A stretch of DNA of 64,000 bases from Halalkaliarchaeum sp. AArc-CO (GCF_024972735.1 NZ_CP087723.1:1798001-1862000), one strand, 5' to 3'; shown: positions 25,580 through 35,350, counted from the stretch's first letter. Numbers and translations are program-made. Notes: generated by a model from the letters alone, not told the origin.

Positions 25580-27160
25580 TTATTCGGCCGCGATGACGTC
25601 GTCGATCCGGAGGATCATCGTCGCGGCCTCGGTGGCCGACTGGACGGCTTCCCGCTTTACCGCCGCCGGATCGAGCACGCCGGCCTCGATCGGATCGCCG
25701 ACCTCGCCGGCTCGGCCGGTAGAGATGAGCCCCGCACAGCCCGCCGACTCGTGGAGAGCACGGAGATCCACCATCGCGTCGATCGGATCCAGCCCCGTGT
25801 TCTCCGCGAGCGTCCGCGGGAGCGCGTCGACGGCGTCGGCGAACGCCTCGATCGCGAGCTGTTTGCGACCCTCGACGCTCGCCGCAGAGGCCCGGACGTG
25901 ATCGCTGATCGCGATCTCGGTGGCGCCGGCGCCGGGAACAACCCCGCCGCTGTCGATCGCTGCGACGGTCACGTCGACGGCATCGGTGATCGCGCGCTCG
26001 AGTTCGTCGACGACGTGTTCGGTGCCGCCCCGGAGGAACAGCGTCACCGCCGCCGACGCCGCACCGCCTTCGACGAAGACGAGGTCGTCCTCGTCGTATC
26101 GCTCGACGGTGACGTTCTCGGCGCTGCCCAGATCGCTCTCTTCGATGTCAGTCAGCGTGCCGAGCCGGTTCGCCCCGGTCGCACGTGCGAGCGAACGGGC
26201 GTCCTTCGACTTGACGTTCCCGAACGCGAGGATTCCGGCGTCGGCGAGGTATCCTGCGACGCGGTCGTCGATCTTCTTCGTACAGAAGAGCACGTCGACG
26301 CCGGCCTCCGAGAGGGCCTCGGCGTAGCCCCGGAGTTCGCGGTCCTCGGCCTCGATTGCGGCGTTGAGCTGGTCGACATCCGAGATCGTGTACTCCGCGT
26401 CGATCTCGCTTTCGCGGACCTCGAGTTTCGAATCGAGGACGGCAACGGTCGCGTCTTCGACCGTCCGTGGCATGTTGTCGTCTGCGGGCTCCTCGTCGAC
26501 GAGCACGCCCTCGACGAGGTCCGAGGCGGAGGAGCTCGCGCCGGTTCGGGTGTGGACGTGGACGTCCTCACGATCGATGCCGTCGTCGGTCTCCACCTGC
26601 CGAACCGCGCGAACGACGAGTTCGGCAAGCCGATCGGCGGTGACGTCACCGGTTCCCTTGCCGGTCATCGACGATTCGGCGACGGACACGAGCAGGTCGT
26701 CGTCGATATCGCCGCCGTCGCTGCCGTCGATCACCGCCTCGTCGATCGCATCCTCGGCCAGCCGCGCTGCCTCGTAGTACCCTTCGACGATGACCGTCGG
26801 GTGGAGGTCGTCTTCGAGGAGATCCTCGGCGCGGGAGAGCAGTTCGCCGGTCAGTACCGCCGCCGTCGTCGTTCCGTCGCCGACTTCCTCCTCCTGGGTT
26901 TCGGACACCTCGACGATCATCTGGGCAGCCGGATGCTCAATGTCCATCTCTTCGAGGATCGTCGCCCCATCGTTCGTGACGACGACTGTCCCCGAGGAGT
27001 CGATGAGCATCTTGTCCATCCCGCGAGGACCGAGCGTGGTGCGTACCGCGTTGGCGACGGCTTTCCCCGCCCGGATGTTCGACTCCTGGGCGGCGGCGCC
27101 GGTCGTTCGTTGGCTATCCTCGGAGAGAATGAACAGGGGTTGTTGCATGCGTGCTCCCAT
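25580..27160 (-). CDS. Thermosome (group II chaperonin) subunit, no GGM tail
   Basis: A 526-residue chaperonin subunit that folds proteins in an ATP-driven double ring. Visible motifs are the start [16 protein letters not shown], the ATPase regions [13 protein letters not shown] and [20 protein letters not shown] near residue 85, and [13 protein letters not shown] near residue 400. Most haloarchaeal subunits end in Gly-Gly-Met repeats. This one ends IDDVIAAE and resembles the shorter third subunit type (CCT3 of Haloferax, from memory). An ATG at 27160 is preferred over the GTG at 27166. A strong TATA box precedes it. Confidence 0.93.
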   Translation of the reverse strand: MGARMQQPLFILSEDSQRTTGAAAQESNIRAGKAVANAVRTTLGPRGMDKMLIDSSGTVVVTNDGATILEEMDIEHPAAQMIVEVSETQEEEVGDGTTTAAVLTGELLSRAEDLLEDDLHPTVIVEGYYEAARLAEDAIDEAVIDGSDGGDIDDDLLVSVAESSMTGKGTGDVTADRLAELVVRAVRQVETDDGIDREDVHVHTRTGASSSASDLVEGVLVDEEPADDNMPRTVEDATVAVLDSKLEVRESEIDAEYTISDVDQLNAAIEAEDRELRGYAEALSEAGVDVLFCTKKIDDRVAGYLADAGILAFGNVKSKDARSLARATGANRLGTLTDIEESDLGSAENVTVERYDEDDLVFVEGGAASAAVTLFLRGGTEHVVDELERAITDAVDVTVAAIDSGGVVPGAGATEIAISDHVRASAASVEGRKQLAIEAFADAVDALPRTLAENTGLDPIDAMVDLRALHESAGCAGLISTGRAGEVGDPIEAGVLDPAAVKREAVQSATEAATMILRIDDVIAAE

Positions 27161-27185
27161 AATCACCGGAGAGATGGTTTGCAGT

Positions 27186-27197
27186 TCTATATATAAG
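27186..27197 (-). promoter_or_regulatory. TATA box for the thermosome gene
   Basis: cttatatataga on the minus strand, 26-37 nt before the ATG at 27160. It is among the most consensus-like boxes in the window, consistent with high or heat-induced expression. Confidence 0.65.
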
Positions 27198-27270
27198 TTA
27201 CTATAATCTACGAACTGCTGGGGTAGACAGATAGATAGACAGGCAGACAGATCACCCGAAGCTGTGGACG

Positions 27271-27321
27271 AATCGGGGACGACCGCACGCCAGCGGAATC
27301 AGGGACGACCGCACGCCAGCG
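27271..27321. repeat. 26-bp tandem repeat, two copies
   Basis: aatcggggacgaccgcacgc with the following cagcg is repeated after 26 bp with a single change (27271-27295 and 27297-27321). It lies between the thermosome and cydA promoters and could be a paired binding site or a duplication. Confidence 0.75.
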
Positions 27322-27520
27322 ATCAGATAAAGGGGCACGATATTTCGGCACATCTCTTTCGGCGTTCCCACCAGAACTTCTAACGCGGCTGCTGTCCAAA
27401 TTCAGATGAGAACGACTCGCGTCTCGACTACCCGACCCCCGCCCGACAGGACAGCCCGAACCGGTCAGACCGAACAGTTCGAACCTAACCGACAGCTCCT
27501 GGTCTCACAGACACCGACCA

Positions 27521-29029
27521 ATGTATCCCGATCCAGCGTTCGTCCCAGTCGCATCGTGGCTCCTCGGCGACGCAGGCGCGTCGCTTTGTACTGCCCTCGC
27601 ATCGACCATCGCCCCGGGCGTGCTAAGCGGCGATCCGGAACTTCTGAGCCGGATCCAGTTCGCCTGGACGATCACGATCCACATCGTCTTCGCGTCGCTT
27701 TCCGTCGGCCTCGCTCCTCTCATCGTTTACTTCACCTACAAGGACGTGAAGACTGGAAGCGACCGGTACGCCCAGTTGCGTGACTTCTGGGTGAAGGTGT
27801 TCGCACTCGGATTCGTCATGGGGACGGCAACCGGAATCCCGATGAGCTTTCAGTTCGGGACGAATTTTCCGATCTTCGCCGAGTTCGCCGGCGAATTGAT
27901 TGGGGGTCCGCTGGCGTTCGAGGCGAAGATGGCGTTTTTCCTCGAGGCCGTCTTCCTCGGGGTGCTGCTGTTCGGTCGCGAACGGGTGAGCGACCGGACG
28001 TACGTCGCCTCGTCGGTCCTCGTCGCGATCGGGGCGTGGCTGTCGGCGTTCTGGATCATCGTCGTCAACGCGTGGATGCAGACGCCCCAGGGATTCGATC
28101 TCGCCGGCGACGTCGCGACGATGACCGATCCAGTCGCCGCGATCGTCACGCCGCGGTTGGCGTGGATGTACGTCCACATGCAGCTGTCTGCGGTGATCGC
28201 CGTCGCGCTGCTGGTGGCCGGCGTCGGGGCGTACCTCCTGTGGAAACACGACGGCGACGACGCCTGGCGGACGGCGGTGACGATCGCGCTGGTGGTGCTC
28301 GTGATCTCGGCGCCCGTACAGGCGCTGCAGGGCGACGCCTACGCCAAACACGTCGAGGACACCCAGCCCGCGAAGTTCGCAGCCATGGAGGCCCACTACG
28401 AGACCGACGAGGGCGTGGCACTCCACGTGATCGCGTTCCCCAAGACGCTGGAGGGGTTCACTGATCCGCGGGCGGAGAACCTCTATACGTTGAGCGTACC
28501 GATGTTGGTCTCGTATCTCCTGGAAGGTGACCCCGGTGCGGAGGTGATCGGGCTCAACGAGTTCGAACACACCCCACCGGTGGCGATCGTGTTCTGGTCG
28601 TTCCGCATCATGGTCGGGCTCGGAATGTGGTTCATCTTCCTGGGTCTGTGGGGTACGTATCGACGGTATCAGGGCCGACTCTCCGAAAGCGATCGCCTCC
28701 TGAAAGCGTTGATGTTGTCGACGCCGCTGGGGTTCCTCGCGATGATCGCGGGGTGGTACACCACCGAAGTCGGACGCCAGCCGTGGATGGTGCAGGACGA
28801 ACTGCTCGTGGGTGAAAGCGTCTCGCCGGTGTTGACTGGCGGGGAGGCAACGCTGTCCGTCGCGGCGTTCGTCGTCGTCTTCGGTGGCCTGTTCCTGATC
28901 GCTCTCTACGCGTTCGGTCGGCTGGTCGCGGCCGAGTCGCGACGCCTCTCTACGGCCGACACGAAGCACCCGACTGGACCTGAGCCAACCAGTCCGGGCT
29001 CCTCCGGTGCCGAAGGGGGAGATCAGTGA
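27521..29029 (+). CDS. cydA: Cytochrome bd oxidase subunit I (CydA)
   Basis: A 502-residue membrane protein, subunit I of a bd-type quinol oxidase that reduces oxygen to water. Many membrane segments are visible. Likely haem ligands are His in WTITIHIVFASLSVG, His in WMYVHMQLSAV and Met in FRIMVGLGM. The GRQPW motif near residue 400 and the quinol-loop segment QALQGDAYAKHVEDTQPAK are diagnostic. The quinol loop is short, as in the cyanide-insensitive-oxidase type. cydB overlaps its stop by one base, so the two are co-translated. The C-terminal tail is hydrophilic and low complexity. Confidence 0.95.
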   Translation: MYPDPAFVPVASWLLGDAGASLCTALASTIAPGVLSGDPELLSRIQFAWTITIHIVFASLSVGLAPLIVYFTYKDVKTGSDRYAQLRDFWVKVFALGFVMGTATGIPMSFQFGTNFPIFAEFAGELIGGPLAFEAKMAFFLEAVFLGVLLFGRERVSDRTYVASSVLVAIGAWLSAFWIIVVNAWMQTPQGFDLAGDVATMTDPVAAIVTPRLAWMYVHMQLSAVIAVALLVAGVGAYLLWKHDGDDAWRTAVTIALVVLVISAPVQALQGDAYAKHVEDTQPAKFAAMEAHYETDEGVALHVIAFPKTLEGFTDPRAENLYTLSVPMLVSYLLEGDPGAEVIGLNEFEHTPPVAIVFWSFRIMVGLGMWFIFLGLWGTYRRYQGRLSESDRLLKALMLSTPLGFLAMIAGWYTTEVGRQPWMVQDELLVGESVSPVLTGGEATLSVAAFVVVFGGLFLIALYAFGRLVAAESRRLSTADTKHPTGPEPTSPGSSGAEGGDQ

Positions 29030-30051
29030 TGACGGTCCCGCTGTTCCTCGCCGACGGCTATCTCGTGCCCTGGCTGCCGGAGTTCTGGTTCGGGGTCGTC
29101 GTCTTCACCCTCGCGATGTACGTGTTCCTCGACGGCTTCGACTTCGGGATCGGCATCGTCTACCCTCTGGCTCGCGACGAACGCGAACGGGAGACGCTAC
29201 TGGCTGCGTTCGGGCCGGTCTGGAAGGCGAACGAGGTCTGGCTGGTCGGCTTCGGGACGATCCTTTTGGGAGCGTTCCCGCCGGTGTACGCCCGACTCCT
29301 GAGCGAACACTACCTGCTCGCGATCGCGATCGTCCTCGCGTTGCTGTTCCGGGGCGTTTCCGTAAAGCTCCGCGAGGAGCGCGACGACGAGGCATGGGTG
29401 CGTGCCTGCGACCGGGCGTTCGTCGCCGGGAGCGTGATCTCGCCGTTCCTGATCGGAACCCTCGTCGGCAGCTGGGTGTTCGCGTCCGGAACCGCGAGCG
29501 TCCCGGCCCTGGCGACGGGCGTCCTCCTGGTCGCGCTCTCGGCGACGACCGGAACAGCGTATCTGGGTGTGAAACTCCGTGGCGATCTGCGCGATCGGAT
29601 GGCCGCATACGGCCGGCTCGTCGGCGCGATCTATCTCGGTGCCGTCGTCGTCGTGTTGGGCGTTCTGCTCGCGCTCGACGTTCGGGGTCTCCGGGGGATC
29701 GTTTTTACCCCCGGTGTGCTCGTCCCGGTCGTCGGGACGGTCGCGTTCGGGGTCGCGACGATCGGGTTGGCGAGTCGGCGGGCGTACCGGGGATTCCTCG
29801 CCGCGACCGCCGGGCTGTCGATCTCGCTCGTCGGACTCGTTGCAGCCCTGCTGTATCCGACGATCTACCCGGCTGCAGAGCTTACGGTCAGGGAAGCCGT
29901 CGTTTCCCCGATCCCCCTGAACCTGCTTACGGTGCTCGGACTCCCCGTTCTCCTGCTCGTCGTGGGATACTTCCTGTACCTCTATCGCGTGTTCGAAGGG
30001 CCCGTCGACGTCGGGGACGGCGAGGGAGGATACGGCGTCGGCGACGATTGA
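29029..30051 (+). CDS. cydB: Cytochrome bd oxidase subunit II (CydB)
   Basis: A 340-residue polytopic membrane protein. The N-terminal region WFGVVVFTLAMYVFLDGFDFGIG is the hallmark of CydB, followed by FGPVWKANEVWLVGFGTILLGAFP. It pairs with CydA to hold the haem groups. The ATG at 29029 overlaps the cydA stop (TGATG), which favours it over a GTG three bases earlier. The last about 20 residues are acidic and glycine-rich. No cydC/D-type assembly transporter is nearby. Confidence 0.95.
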   Translation: MTVPLFLADGYLVPWLPEFWFGVVVFTLAMYVFLDGFDFGIGIVYPLARDERERETLLAAFGPVWKANEVWLVGFGTILLGAFPPVYARLLSEHYLLAIAIVLALLFRGVSVKLREERDDEAWVRACDRAFVAGSVISPFLIGTLVGSWVFASGTASVPALATGVLLVALSATTGTAYLGVKLRGDLRDRMAAYGRLVGAIYLGAVVVVLGVLLALDVRGLRGIVFTPGVLVPVVGTVAFGVATIGLASRRAYRGFLAATAGLSISLVGLVAALLYPTIYPAAELTVREAVVSPIPLNLLTVLGLPVLLLVVGYFLYLYRVFEGPVDVGDGEGGYGVGDD

Positions 30052-30159
30052 CCCGACTCGTCGACGTCAGAGCCGAACTCGTCGACGTCGCTTCCGGGAG
30101 GACGGGACGTCCTTCGAAATCCTTTTACTGCTTTCGGGGAGAAATAGGGACAACTAACC

Positions 30160-30468
30160 ATGGAAATCGACGTCATCTCCGAAGAGGAGAACCCAATGTT
30201 GCACCGGACCGACGTCCGCTTCGAGATCTCACACGACGACGCGACGCCCTCGCGACTGTCCGTGCGAGACTCGCTTGCGGCGAAACTCGACAAAGACTCC
30301 GCAGAAGTCATCGTCCACGAACTCGCCACCAAGTTCGGCATGCGCAAGACGGTCGGCTACGCGAAGGTGTACGACTCGCCCGAGATTGCAAAGGACGTCG
30401 AACAGGAATACATGCTCGACCGGAACAAGATCGGCGACGACGGCGAGCAGGCTGCCGAAGAGGCGTAA
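30160..30468 (+). CDS. rps24e: 30S ribosomal protein S24e
   Basis: A 102-residue small-subunit protein. The start MEIDVISEEENPMLHRTDV, the central SVRDSLAAKLDKD and the family end FGMRKTVGYAKVYDS then MLDRNKIG are clear. A TATA-like box (cttttact, 30122-30129) lies upstream. In the haloarchaea I know, the S27ae zinc-ribbon gene sits between this gene and the KEOPS gene. Here only 9 nt separate the S24e stop from the Kae1-Bud32 start. Confidence 0.97.
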   Translation: MEIDVISEEENPMLHRTDVRFEISHDDATPSRLSVRDSLAAKLDKDSAEVIVHELATKFGMRKTVGYAKVYDSPEIAKDVEQEYMLDRNKIGDDGEQAAEEA

Positions 30469-30477
30469 CGCCGCCGG

Positions 30478-32109
30478 ATGCTCGTTCTCGGTCTCGAGGG
30501 CACCGCCTGGTGTGCGAGCGCGGCGGTGTACCACACCGAGACGGACACCGTTTTACAGGAGTCGGACGCCTACGTCCCCGACAGCGGCGGTATCCATCCC
30601 CGCGAGGCGGCCGAACACGTCGCCGACGCGATTCCGACAGTGGTCGGCCGCGTGCTCGACCGGCTGGCGGAGCGCGAGTGGACCGCCGACGCGGGGTCCG
30701 GCGAGGGAACCGCACCGCCGATCGACGCCGTCGCGTTCTCCCGCGGGCCTGGGCTCGGCCCGTGTCTCCGCGCCGTCGGCACCGCGGCCCGAACCCTCGC
30801 CGGACGCTGGGACGTCCCGCTAGTCGGGGTCAACCACATGGTCGCCCACCTGGAAATCGGCCGGCATCAGTCGGGGTTCGATTCGCCGGTGTGTCTGAAC
30901 GCCTCGGGAGCCAACGCTCACCTGCTGGGCTACCGCGACGGCCGGTATCGGGTGCTCGGCGAAACGATGGACACCGGCGTCGGCAACGCGATCGACAAGT
31001 TTACCCGGCACGTGGGATGGTCCCACCCGGGCGGACCGAAGGTCGAGCAAGCCGCAACGGACGGCTCCTACGTCGACCTCCCGTACGTTGTCAAGGGGAT
31101 GGACTTCTCGTTTTCGGGCATCATGTCCGCCGCGAAGGCCGAATACGACGACGGAACGCCCGTCGAGGACGTCTGTTACTCCCTACAGGAAACCGTCTTC
31201 GCCATGCTAACGGAGGTTTCAGAGCGGGCGCTGTCGCTTACGGGCAGCGACGAACTCGTGTTGGGCGGCGGTGTCGGACAGAACGCCCGGCTTCGGGAGA
31301 TGCTCGCAGAAATGTGTGACGCCCGGGGCGCGGGTTTTTCCGTCCCGGAACCGCGGTTCCTGCGGGACAACGCCGGGATGATCGCGGTGCTAGGGGCGAA
31401 GATGTACCGCGCCGGCGACACGATCCCGATCGCCGAGTCGTCGGTCGACCCCAACTTCCGGCCCGACCAGGTGCCGGTGACGTGGCGAAGTCGAGAAGAG
31501 AGCGTCGCCGTCGTTGATCCCGAAACGCGGCTTCGGGGCGCGGAGGCGATCGTCGAGATCGAGGGGGATCGCGTCGTAAAACGCCGGGTTGGGAAGTCCT
31601 ACCGCCACCCGAAACTCGACGAGACGCTCCGGACGACTCGCACCAGGAGTGAGGCACGTCTCACAAGCGATGCGCGGCGGGTGGGCGTCCCCACGCCGCT
31701 CGTGTACGACGTCGACGTCCCGGAGGCGACGCTCACGCTCCAGTTCGTCGGCGACGCCGACCTCGCGGAACGGCTCGATCCCGAACGCTGTCGACAGGTC
31801 GGAGAGCACCTCGCGCGGCTCCACGGCGCCGGGTTCGTCCACGGCGACCCGACCCCACGGAACGTCCGCGTCGACGACGAGCGAACCTACCTCATCGACT
31901 TCGGGCTCGGCTACTACACGGATCACGTCGAGGACTACGCGATGGATCTCCACGTCTTCGAGGGCAGCGTCGCCGGCACCGCTTCCGACGCGTCTGTCCA
32001 CCTGGAGGCGTTCGAGGGGGGCTACCTCGACGGCGGCGAACAGCGGGTGATCGACCGGCTCCGAACCGTCGAGGGTCGGGGACGATACCAGGTCGACGAG
32101 GAACCGTAG
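30478..32109 (+). CDS. Kae1-Bud32 fusion (KEOPS tRNA t6A complex)
   Basis: A 543-residue fused protein of the KEOPS complex, which makes N6-threonylcarbamoyladenosine on tRNA. The Kae1 part (about 1-325) has the ASKHA fold with metal-binding His in VNHMVAHLE and the motif GVGNAIDKFTRH. After a short linker, the Bud32 part (about 335-543) is a small atypical kinase/ATPase with VKRRVGKSYRHPKLD, VHGDPTPRNVRV and LIDFGLGYY. The fused arrangement is usual in haloarchaea and methanogens. It is 9 nt downstream of rps24e and probably co-transcribed. Confidence 0.95.
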   Translation: MLVLGLEGTAWCASAAVYHTETDTVLQESDAYVPDSGGIHPREAAEHVADAIPTVVGRVLDRLAEREWTADAGSGEGTAPPIDAVAFSRGPGLGPCLRAVGTAARTLAGRWDVPLVGVNHMVAHLEIGRHQSGFDSPVCLNASGANAHLLGYRDGRYRVLGETMDTGVGNAIDKFTRHVGWSHPGGPKVEQAATDGSYVDLPYVVKGMDFSFSGIMSAAKAEYDDGTPVEDVCYSLQETVFAMLTEVSERALSLTGSDELVLGGGVGQNARLREMLAEMCDARGAGFSVPEPRFLRDNAGMIAVLGAKMYRAGDTIPIAESSVDPNFRPDQVPVTWRSREESVAVVDPETRLRGAEAIVEIEGDRVVKRRVGKSYRHPKLDETLRTTRTRSEARLTSDARRVGVPTPLVYDVDVPEATLTLQFVGDADLAERLDPERCRQVGEHLARLHGAGFVHGDPTPRNVRVDDERTYLIDFGLGYYTDHVEDYAMDLHVFEGSVAGTASDASVHLEAFEGGYLDGGEQRVIDRLRTVEGRGRYQVDEEP

Positions 32110-32154
32110 CTCCCTGTCCCGAGTTGGGTATCCGATCCGCGGTTTTGCTGTCGG

Positions 32155-32709
32155 TCACTCGAAGTATGGTCCGACGTAGCGAGGAACCCGACGCCGGAGG
32201 AGGGCGTACACGATTCCGACGAACAGCGCGCCCACGAGGAGTTCCCTGATCGGCGTGCCGTACAGGAGTAGCCCGGGGGCTGCAACCCCCGCAGACAGCG
32301 CCAGGTCTTCCGGGGAACCGTCGTATCTGATCCACCGCTTCGGCGTCAGCCATCGACCGGTGAGGTGGACGTAGACGCCTTCGGTCGATTTTCCCTCCCA
32401 CGGCCGGAGCTCGTCTCCACCCCCAAACCAGTCGAGCACGGAGTGAACAGCCGCTGAGAGGAAGAAAAGCGCCGCAGAGACGGTCTCCGGACCGGGAACG
32501 ATCGTTGCGACCCCGAGGGCCGGAACGGCGACGACCCAGTAGAGGACCGGAAAGTGGAGCGTTTTCCGGTGTTTTCCGGAGAACAGATCCAGGTCGGGAA
32601 CGATCCCCCCGGCGATCCCGGCGAGCGCGCCGACGACCGCGAGCTCCGGTGCGACCGCGAGGAGCGGCAACGCGAGCGCCGCGCCGACGGCGACGTGGGT
32701 CGGGGCCAT
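32155..32709 (-). CDS. Membrane-bound metal-dependent hydrolase-like protein (YdjM/DUF457 type)
   Basis: A 184-residue membrane protein with four or five hydrophobic segments. The features are an early His in MAPTHVAVGAAL, GGIVPDLDLFSGKHRKTLHF and a later HSVLDWFGGGDELRPW. This H...DLD...H...HxxxD layout is that of the YdjM/LexA-regulated membrane hydrolase family, predicted to bind metal at the membrane. The substrate is unknown. Its ATG overlaps the cofH stop by one base, so it is translated with cofH. Nothing else links it to F420 synthesis. Confidence 0.85.
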   Translation of the reverse strand: MAPTHVAVGAALALPLLAVAPELAVVGALAGIAGGIVPDLDLFSGKHRKTLHFPVLYWVVAVPALGVATIVPGPETVSAALFFLSAAVHSVLDWFGGGDELRPWEGKSTEGVYVHLTGRWLTPKRWIRYDGSPEDLALSAGVAAPGLLLYGTPIRELLVGALFVGIVYALLRRRVPRYVGPYFE

Positions 32710-34115
32710 CACGGCCGAACAGAGCTCCCGGAGGGGCTGGTCGTCCCGCCCTCCTCGTCCGGTTCGAGCATCGGGGTGCCGTCGGCGTTCGGGCCGAGCG
32801 TCGGTCCGTGCGGCGGATCGTCGGGATCGATCGCGCGGCGCGCCCGGTAGTCGGTGGAGCGCTCGACGGGCGTCCGACCGACCGAGGAGATCAACTCGAC
32901 GTAGTCGGCGACCGTCCGATACTGGCCGAACTCCCCACCAGCCCGTCGGGTGATCTCCTCCGAGAGGATCGTCCCCATGAAGTCGTTCGCTCCGCAGGAC
33001 AGCGTTTTCAGTGCCTTCTCGTCGCCGTATTTCACCCACGACGTCTGGATGTTGTCGACGTTGTCGAGGAACAGCCTGGAGACGGCGATCAGGAGCTCGT
33101 CCTCGGCGTCGCTGGGGCCGCCCTCGACGATCCCCTGGCGGTACAGTTGGGTTCGCTCGTGGACGAACGACAGCGGGACGAACTCCGTGATCCCGCCCTT
33201 GCGGTCCTGGAACTCCCGGATCCGCTGGAGGTGGAGTGCGCGGTGCTTCTCGTTTTCCACGTGGCCGTACATCATCGTCGCCGTCACGTCGAGCCCGGCG
33301 TCGACGGCGCCCGCCATCGCGTCGAACCATCCCCGGGTGTCGATCTTTCCGGGACAGATGACCTCCCGGACCTCGTCGACGAGGATCTCCGCGGCGGTCC
33401 CCGGGACGGAATCGAGCCCCGCCTCCGAGAGGGTGTCGTACACCTCCCGGTACGACCAGTCGGTCCCACGCCGGGCGTGGGAGGCCTCCTCGGGCGTCAT
33501 CGAGTGGACGTGGACGCCGTCGACGGACATCGCCCGGAGCTGTCCGACATACGTCCCGGGGTCGGTGTCGTACCGTTCGGGCGGTTTGTAGTTGACCTCG
33601 CGTGCGGGGTCGTCGAATCCCGAAAGGATCTCGCGGTGCGTTTCGTTCAGCGCGAACGCGGGGTGTAGCCCGGAGACGGAACACACCTCGTAGATCCCCC
33701 GGTCGACGGCGTCGGCGACGATCTCCCGGGATTCTGTGGGCGTCTTCGTGAAGCCGGGATGGTCGACGTCCGACCCCGTCTCGAAGGCGTGAGCGGTGTC
33801 CCTGAAGTTACAGAACAGGCAGTTCGTGTTGCAGGCGGTGGTGACGTTGTTGTTGAGGTTGGCGACGAACGTCACCTCCTCGCCGACGGTCTCCCGTCTG
33901 CGGGCGTCGGCCGCCTGGAGCACTTGTTCCTTGCGCGCCGAATCGATGCCGTCAACGTCGGTCCCTGTCGAGAGGAGTTCGACGGCGTCGTCGACGTCGA
34001 GTCGGTTCCCGTCTCTCGCTTTCGCGAGGGCGTTCTCGAACGACTGGTCGGTCTCGGGGACGTGTTCGAACGCGACGTTCCCCGCGGTCGACCGGCCGGC
34101 GTCCGAGCGAGTCAT
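32709..34115 (-). CDS. cofH: F420 precursor (FO) synthase subunit CofH
   Basis: A 468-residue radical SAM enzyme. It joins 5-amino-6-ribitylaminouracil and tyrosine to begin the deazaflavin ring of coenzyme F420. The SAM cluster motif is C95-x3-C99-x2-C102 in ACNTNCLFCNF. CSVSGLHPAF, MSVDGVHVHSMTPEEA and GTAAEILVDEVR are CofH features. The N-terminus carries about 80 residues before the barrel, as in other CofH. The C-terminal about 40 residues are acidic and low complexity. cofG is not in the window. Confidence 0.95.
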   Translation of the reverse strand: MTRSDAGRSTAGNVAFEHVPETDQSFENALAKARDGNRLDVDDAVELLSTGTDVDGIDSARKEQVLQAADARRRETVGEEVTFVANLNNNVTTACNTNCLFCNFRDTAHAFETGSDVDHPGFTKTPTESREIVADAVDRGIYEVCSVSGLHPAFALNETHREILSGFDDPAREVNYKPPERYDTDPGTYVGQLRAMSVDGVHVHSMTPEEASHARRGTDWSYREVYDTLSEAGLDSVPGTAAEILVDEVREVICPGKIDTRGWFDAMAGAVDAGLDVTATMMYGHVENEKHRALHLQRIREFQDRKGGITEFVPLSFVHERTQLYRQGIVEGGPSDAEDELLIAVSRLFLDNVDNIQTSWVKYGDEKALKTLSCGANDFMGTILSEEITRRAGGEFGQYRTVADYVELISSVGRTPVERSTDYRARRAIDPDDPPHGPTLGPNADGTPMLEPDEEGGTTSPSGSSVRP

Positions 34116-34172
34116 GGGACTGGATGATCGCCGGACGGATAAAAACGCGACGGCATCGGCCCCGGTATCGAA

Positions 34173-35258
34173 CTACTCGGGTGCGATTCCGCCGTCGGTT
34201 CTCGTGAGCAGATACAGCACGAACGACGAGAGCCAGTGTGATCCGGCGTAATCATCGGTGAAGGCGCCGTCGAGGCCGGCTTTTGTGTGTTCCCACGCGC
34301 TCTCCTCGAACAACGTCACGTACGGGTGATCTCCACTGGCCTCCAGTGTCGACGCGATCCCGGCCAGACACCACGCCTTCGAGACGTTCAGCCCGACCAG
34401 GTGGAGCGCAACTCCCTCGTCGGGATCGGAATCGACGCGAACCGGGTCGAGGATCGAATCGAACGGAGCCTCGGTCAGATCGGGGAAGAACTCCACCAGC
34501 CACGCCGCGAACGGATCTGGGTCGTACACCCGATACATCAGATCCGCCTCCGTGAGGGCGGGGGAGACGAAATCCCAGCCGAGCGGCTCGTATTCGACGG
34601 GATAGTCGCGATCGTCGCCGAAGAACTCCCGTGCGGTCTCTTCGGCCTCCGACTCCAGAGAGTCGTCTCCGATGACCCGCGCGTAATCGACGACGCCCGC
34701 GAGCGCGAACGCGGTGTTCCCGTGGGTTCCGACCCTGAAGGGACGGTCCTGTGTGAGAAACTCCGACCGGACGAGCTCCCGGATCGTCGCTTCCAGCGGT
34801 TCGAGTGCCGATCGCCACTCGTCTGCCGTCGGTTCGTCCCACAGCCGCAGCTCGGCGGCGAGCCGGAGGAGCCACGCCCAACCGTACGGCTTCTCGAAGG
34901 ACGGGTTCTCCTCGAACGTCTCGACCTCCGTCCGAACGTTTTCCGGAGTGAGACGTCGATCGATCGTCTCGCGGATCTTCGACTCTCTTGGATGCTCCTC
35001 GAACAGCCGTAGCTGACGTATCAGCGCCCAGTGGCTGTGGACCGCCGAATGCCAGTCGTAACAGCCGAAAAACACCGGATGGTTCTCCCGGGGACGGACG
35101 ACATCGTCCGGAGAGTCGACCGAGCGAACGTAGTGGGGAAACTCCGTCTCGACGGACTCCAGCGGGTGTTGGGAAAGCCGCTCGGCCAGCTCCGGCGTGA
35201 TCCAGTCGCTTTTGCCTCGGACGATCTCGTCGTCGTCGACAGCGTCGAACGGATACAT
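34173..35258 (-). CDS. DUF2891 family protein
   Basis: A 361-residue soluble protein matching DUF2891. Diagnostic stretches are HPVFFGCYDWHSAVHSHWAL near residue 60, KPYGWAWLLRLAAEL near 123, and GTHGNTAFAL near 178. The regular helical pattern suggests an alpha/alpha barrel like those of glycoside hydrolases or epimerases, with conserved Trp/His residues possibly forming a catalytic pocket. No signal peptide is visible. It is divergent from the tethered ferredoxin, with a 17-bp palindrome in between. Function unknown. Confidence 0.88.
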   Translation of the reverse strand: MYPFDAVDDDEIVRGKSDWITPELAERLSQHPLESVETEFPHYVRSVDSPDDVVRPRENHPVFFGCYDWHSAVHSHWALIRQLRLFEEHPRESKIRETIDRRLTPENVRTEVETFEENPSFEKPYGWAWLLRLAAELRLWDEPTADEWRSALEPLEATIRELVRSEFLTQDRPFRVGTHGNTAFALAGVVDYARVIGDDSLESEAEETAREFFGDDRDYPVEYEPLGWDFVSPALTEADLMYRVYDPDPFAAWLVEFFPDLTEAPFDSILDPVRVDSDPDEGVALHLVGLNVSKAWCLAGIASTLEASGDHPYVTLFEESAWEHTKAGLDGAFTDDYAGSHWLSSFVLYLLTRTDGGIAPE

Positions 35259-35299
35259 TGCCCCAGTGTTCCGTCCGTGACTGTAAGTATCCGACGAGG

Positions 35300-35316
35300 G
35301 TGTGGTACTACCACAC
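35300..35316. promoter_or_regulatory. 17-bp palindrome, possible operator
   Basis: gtgtggta-c-taccacac is a perfect inverted repeat around one central base, between the divergent DUF2891 and ferredoxin genes (42 nt and 65 nt from their starts). It has the size and symmetry of a dimeric regulator site. Confidence 0.45.
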
Positions 35317-35350
35317 GCGGTCGGTGATCCGGGCGTCTCCCGAACATATC

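Larger units (their letters stand above)
27161..27520. other. 360-bp intergenic region between divergent thermosome and cydA genes
   Basis: It contains the thermosome TATA box, a simple agacag/tagat repeat (27224-27251), a 26-bp tandem repeat (27271-27321) and a patch, gataaaggggcacgatatttc, near 27325-27345 that could hold the cydA promoter. No gene is evident; short frames in it have low-complexity translations. Confidence 0.6.
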
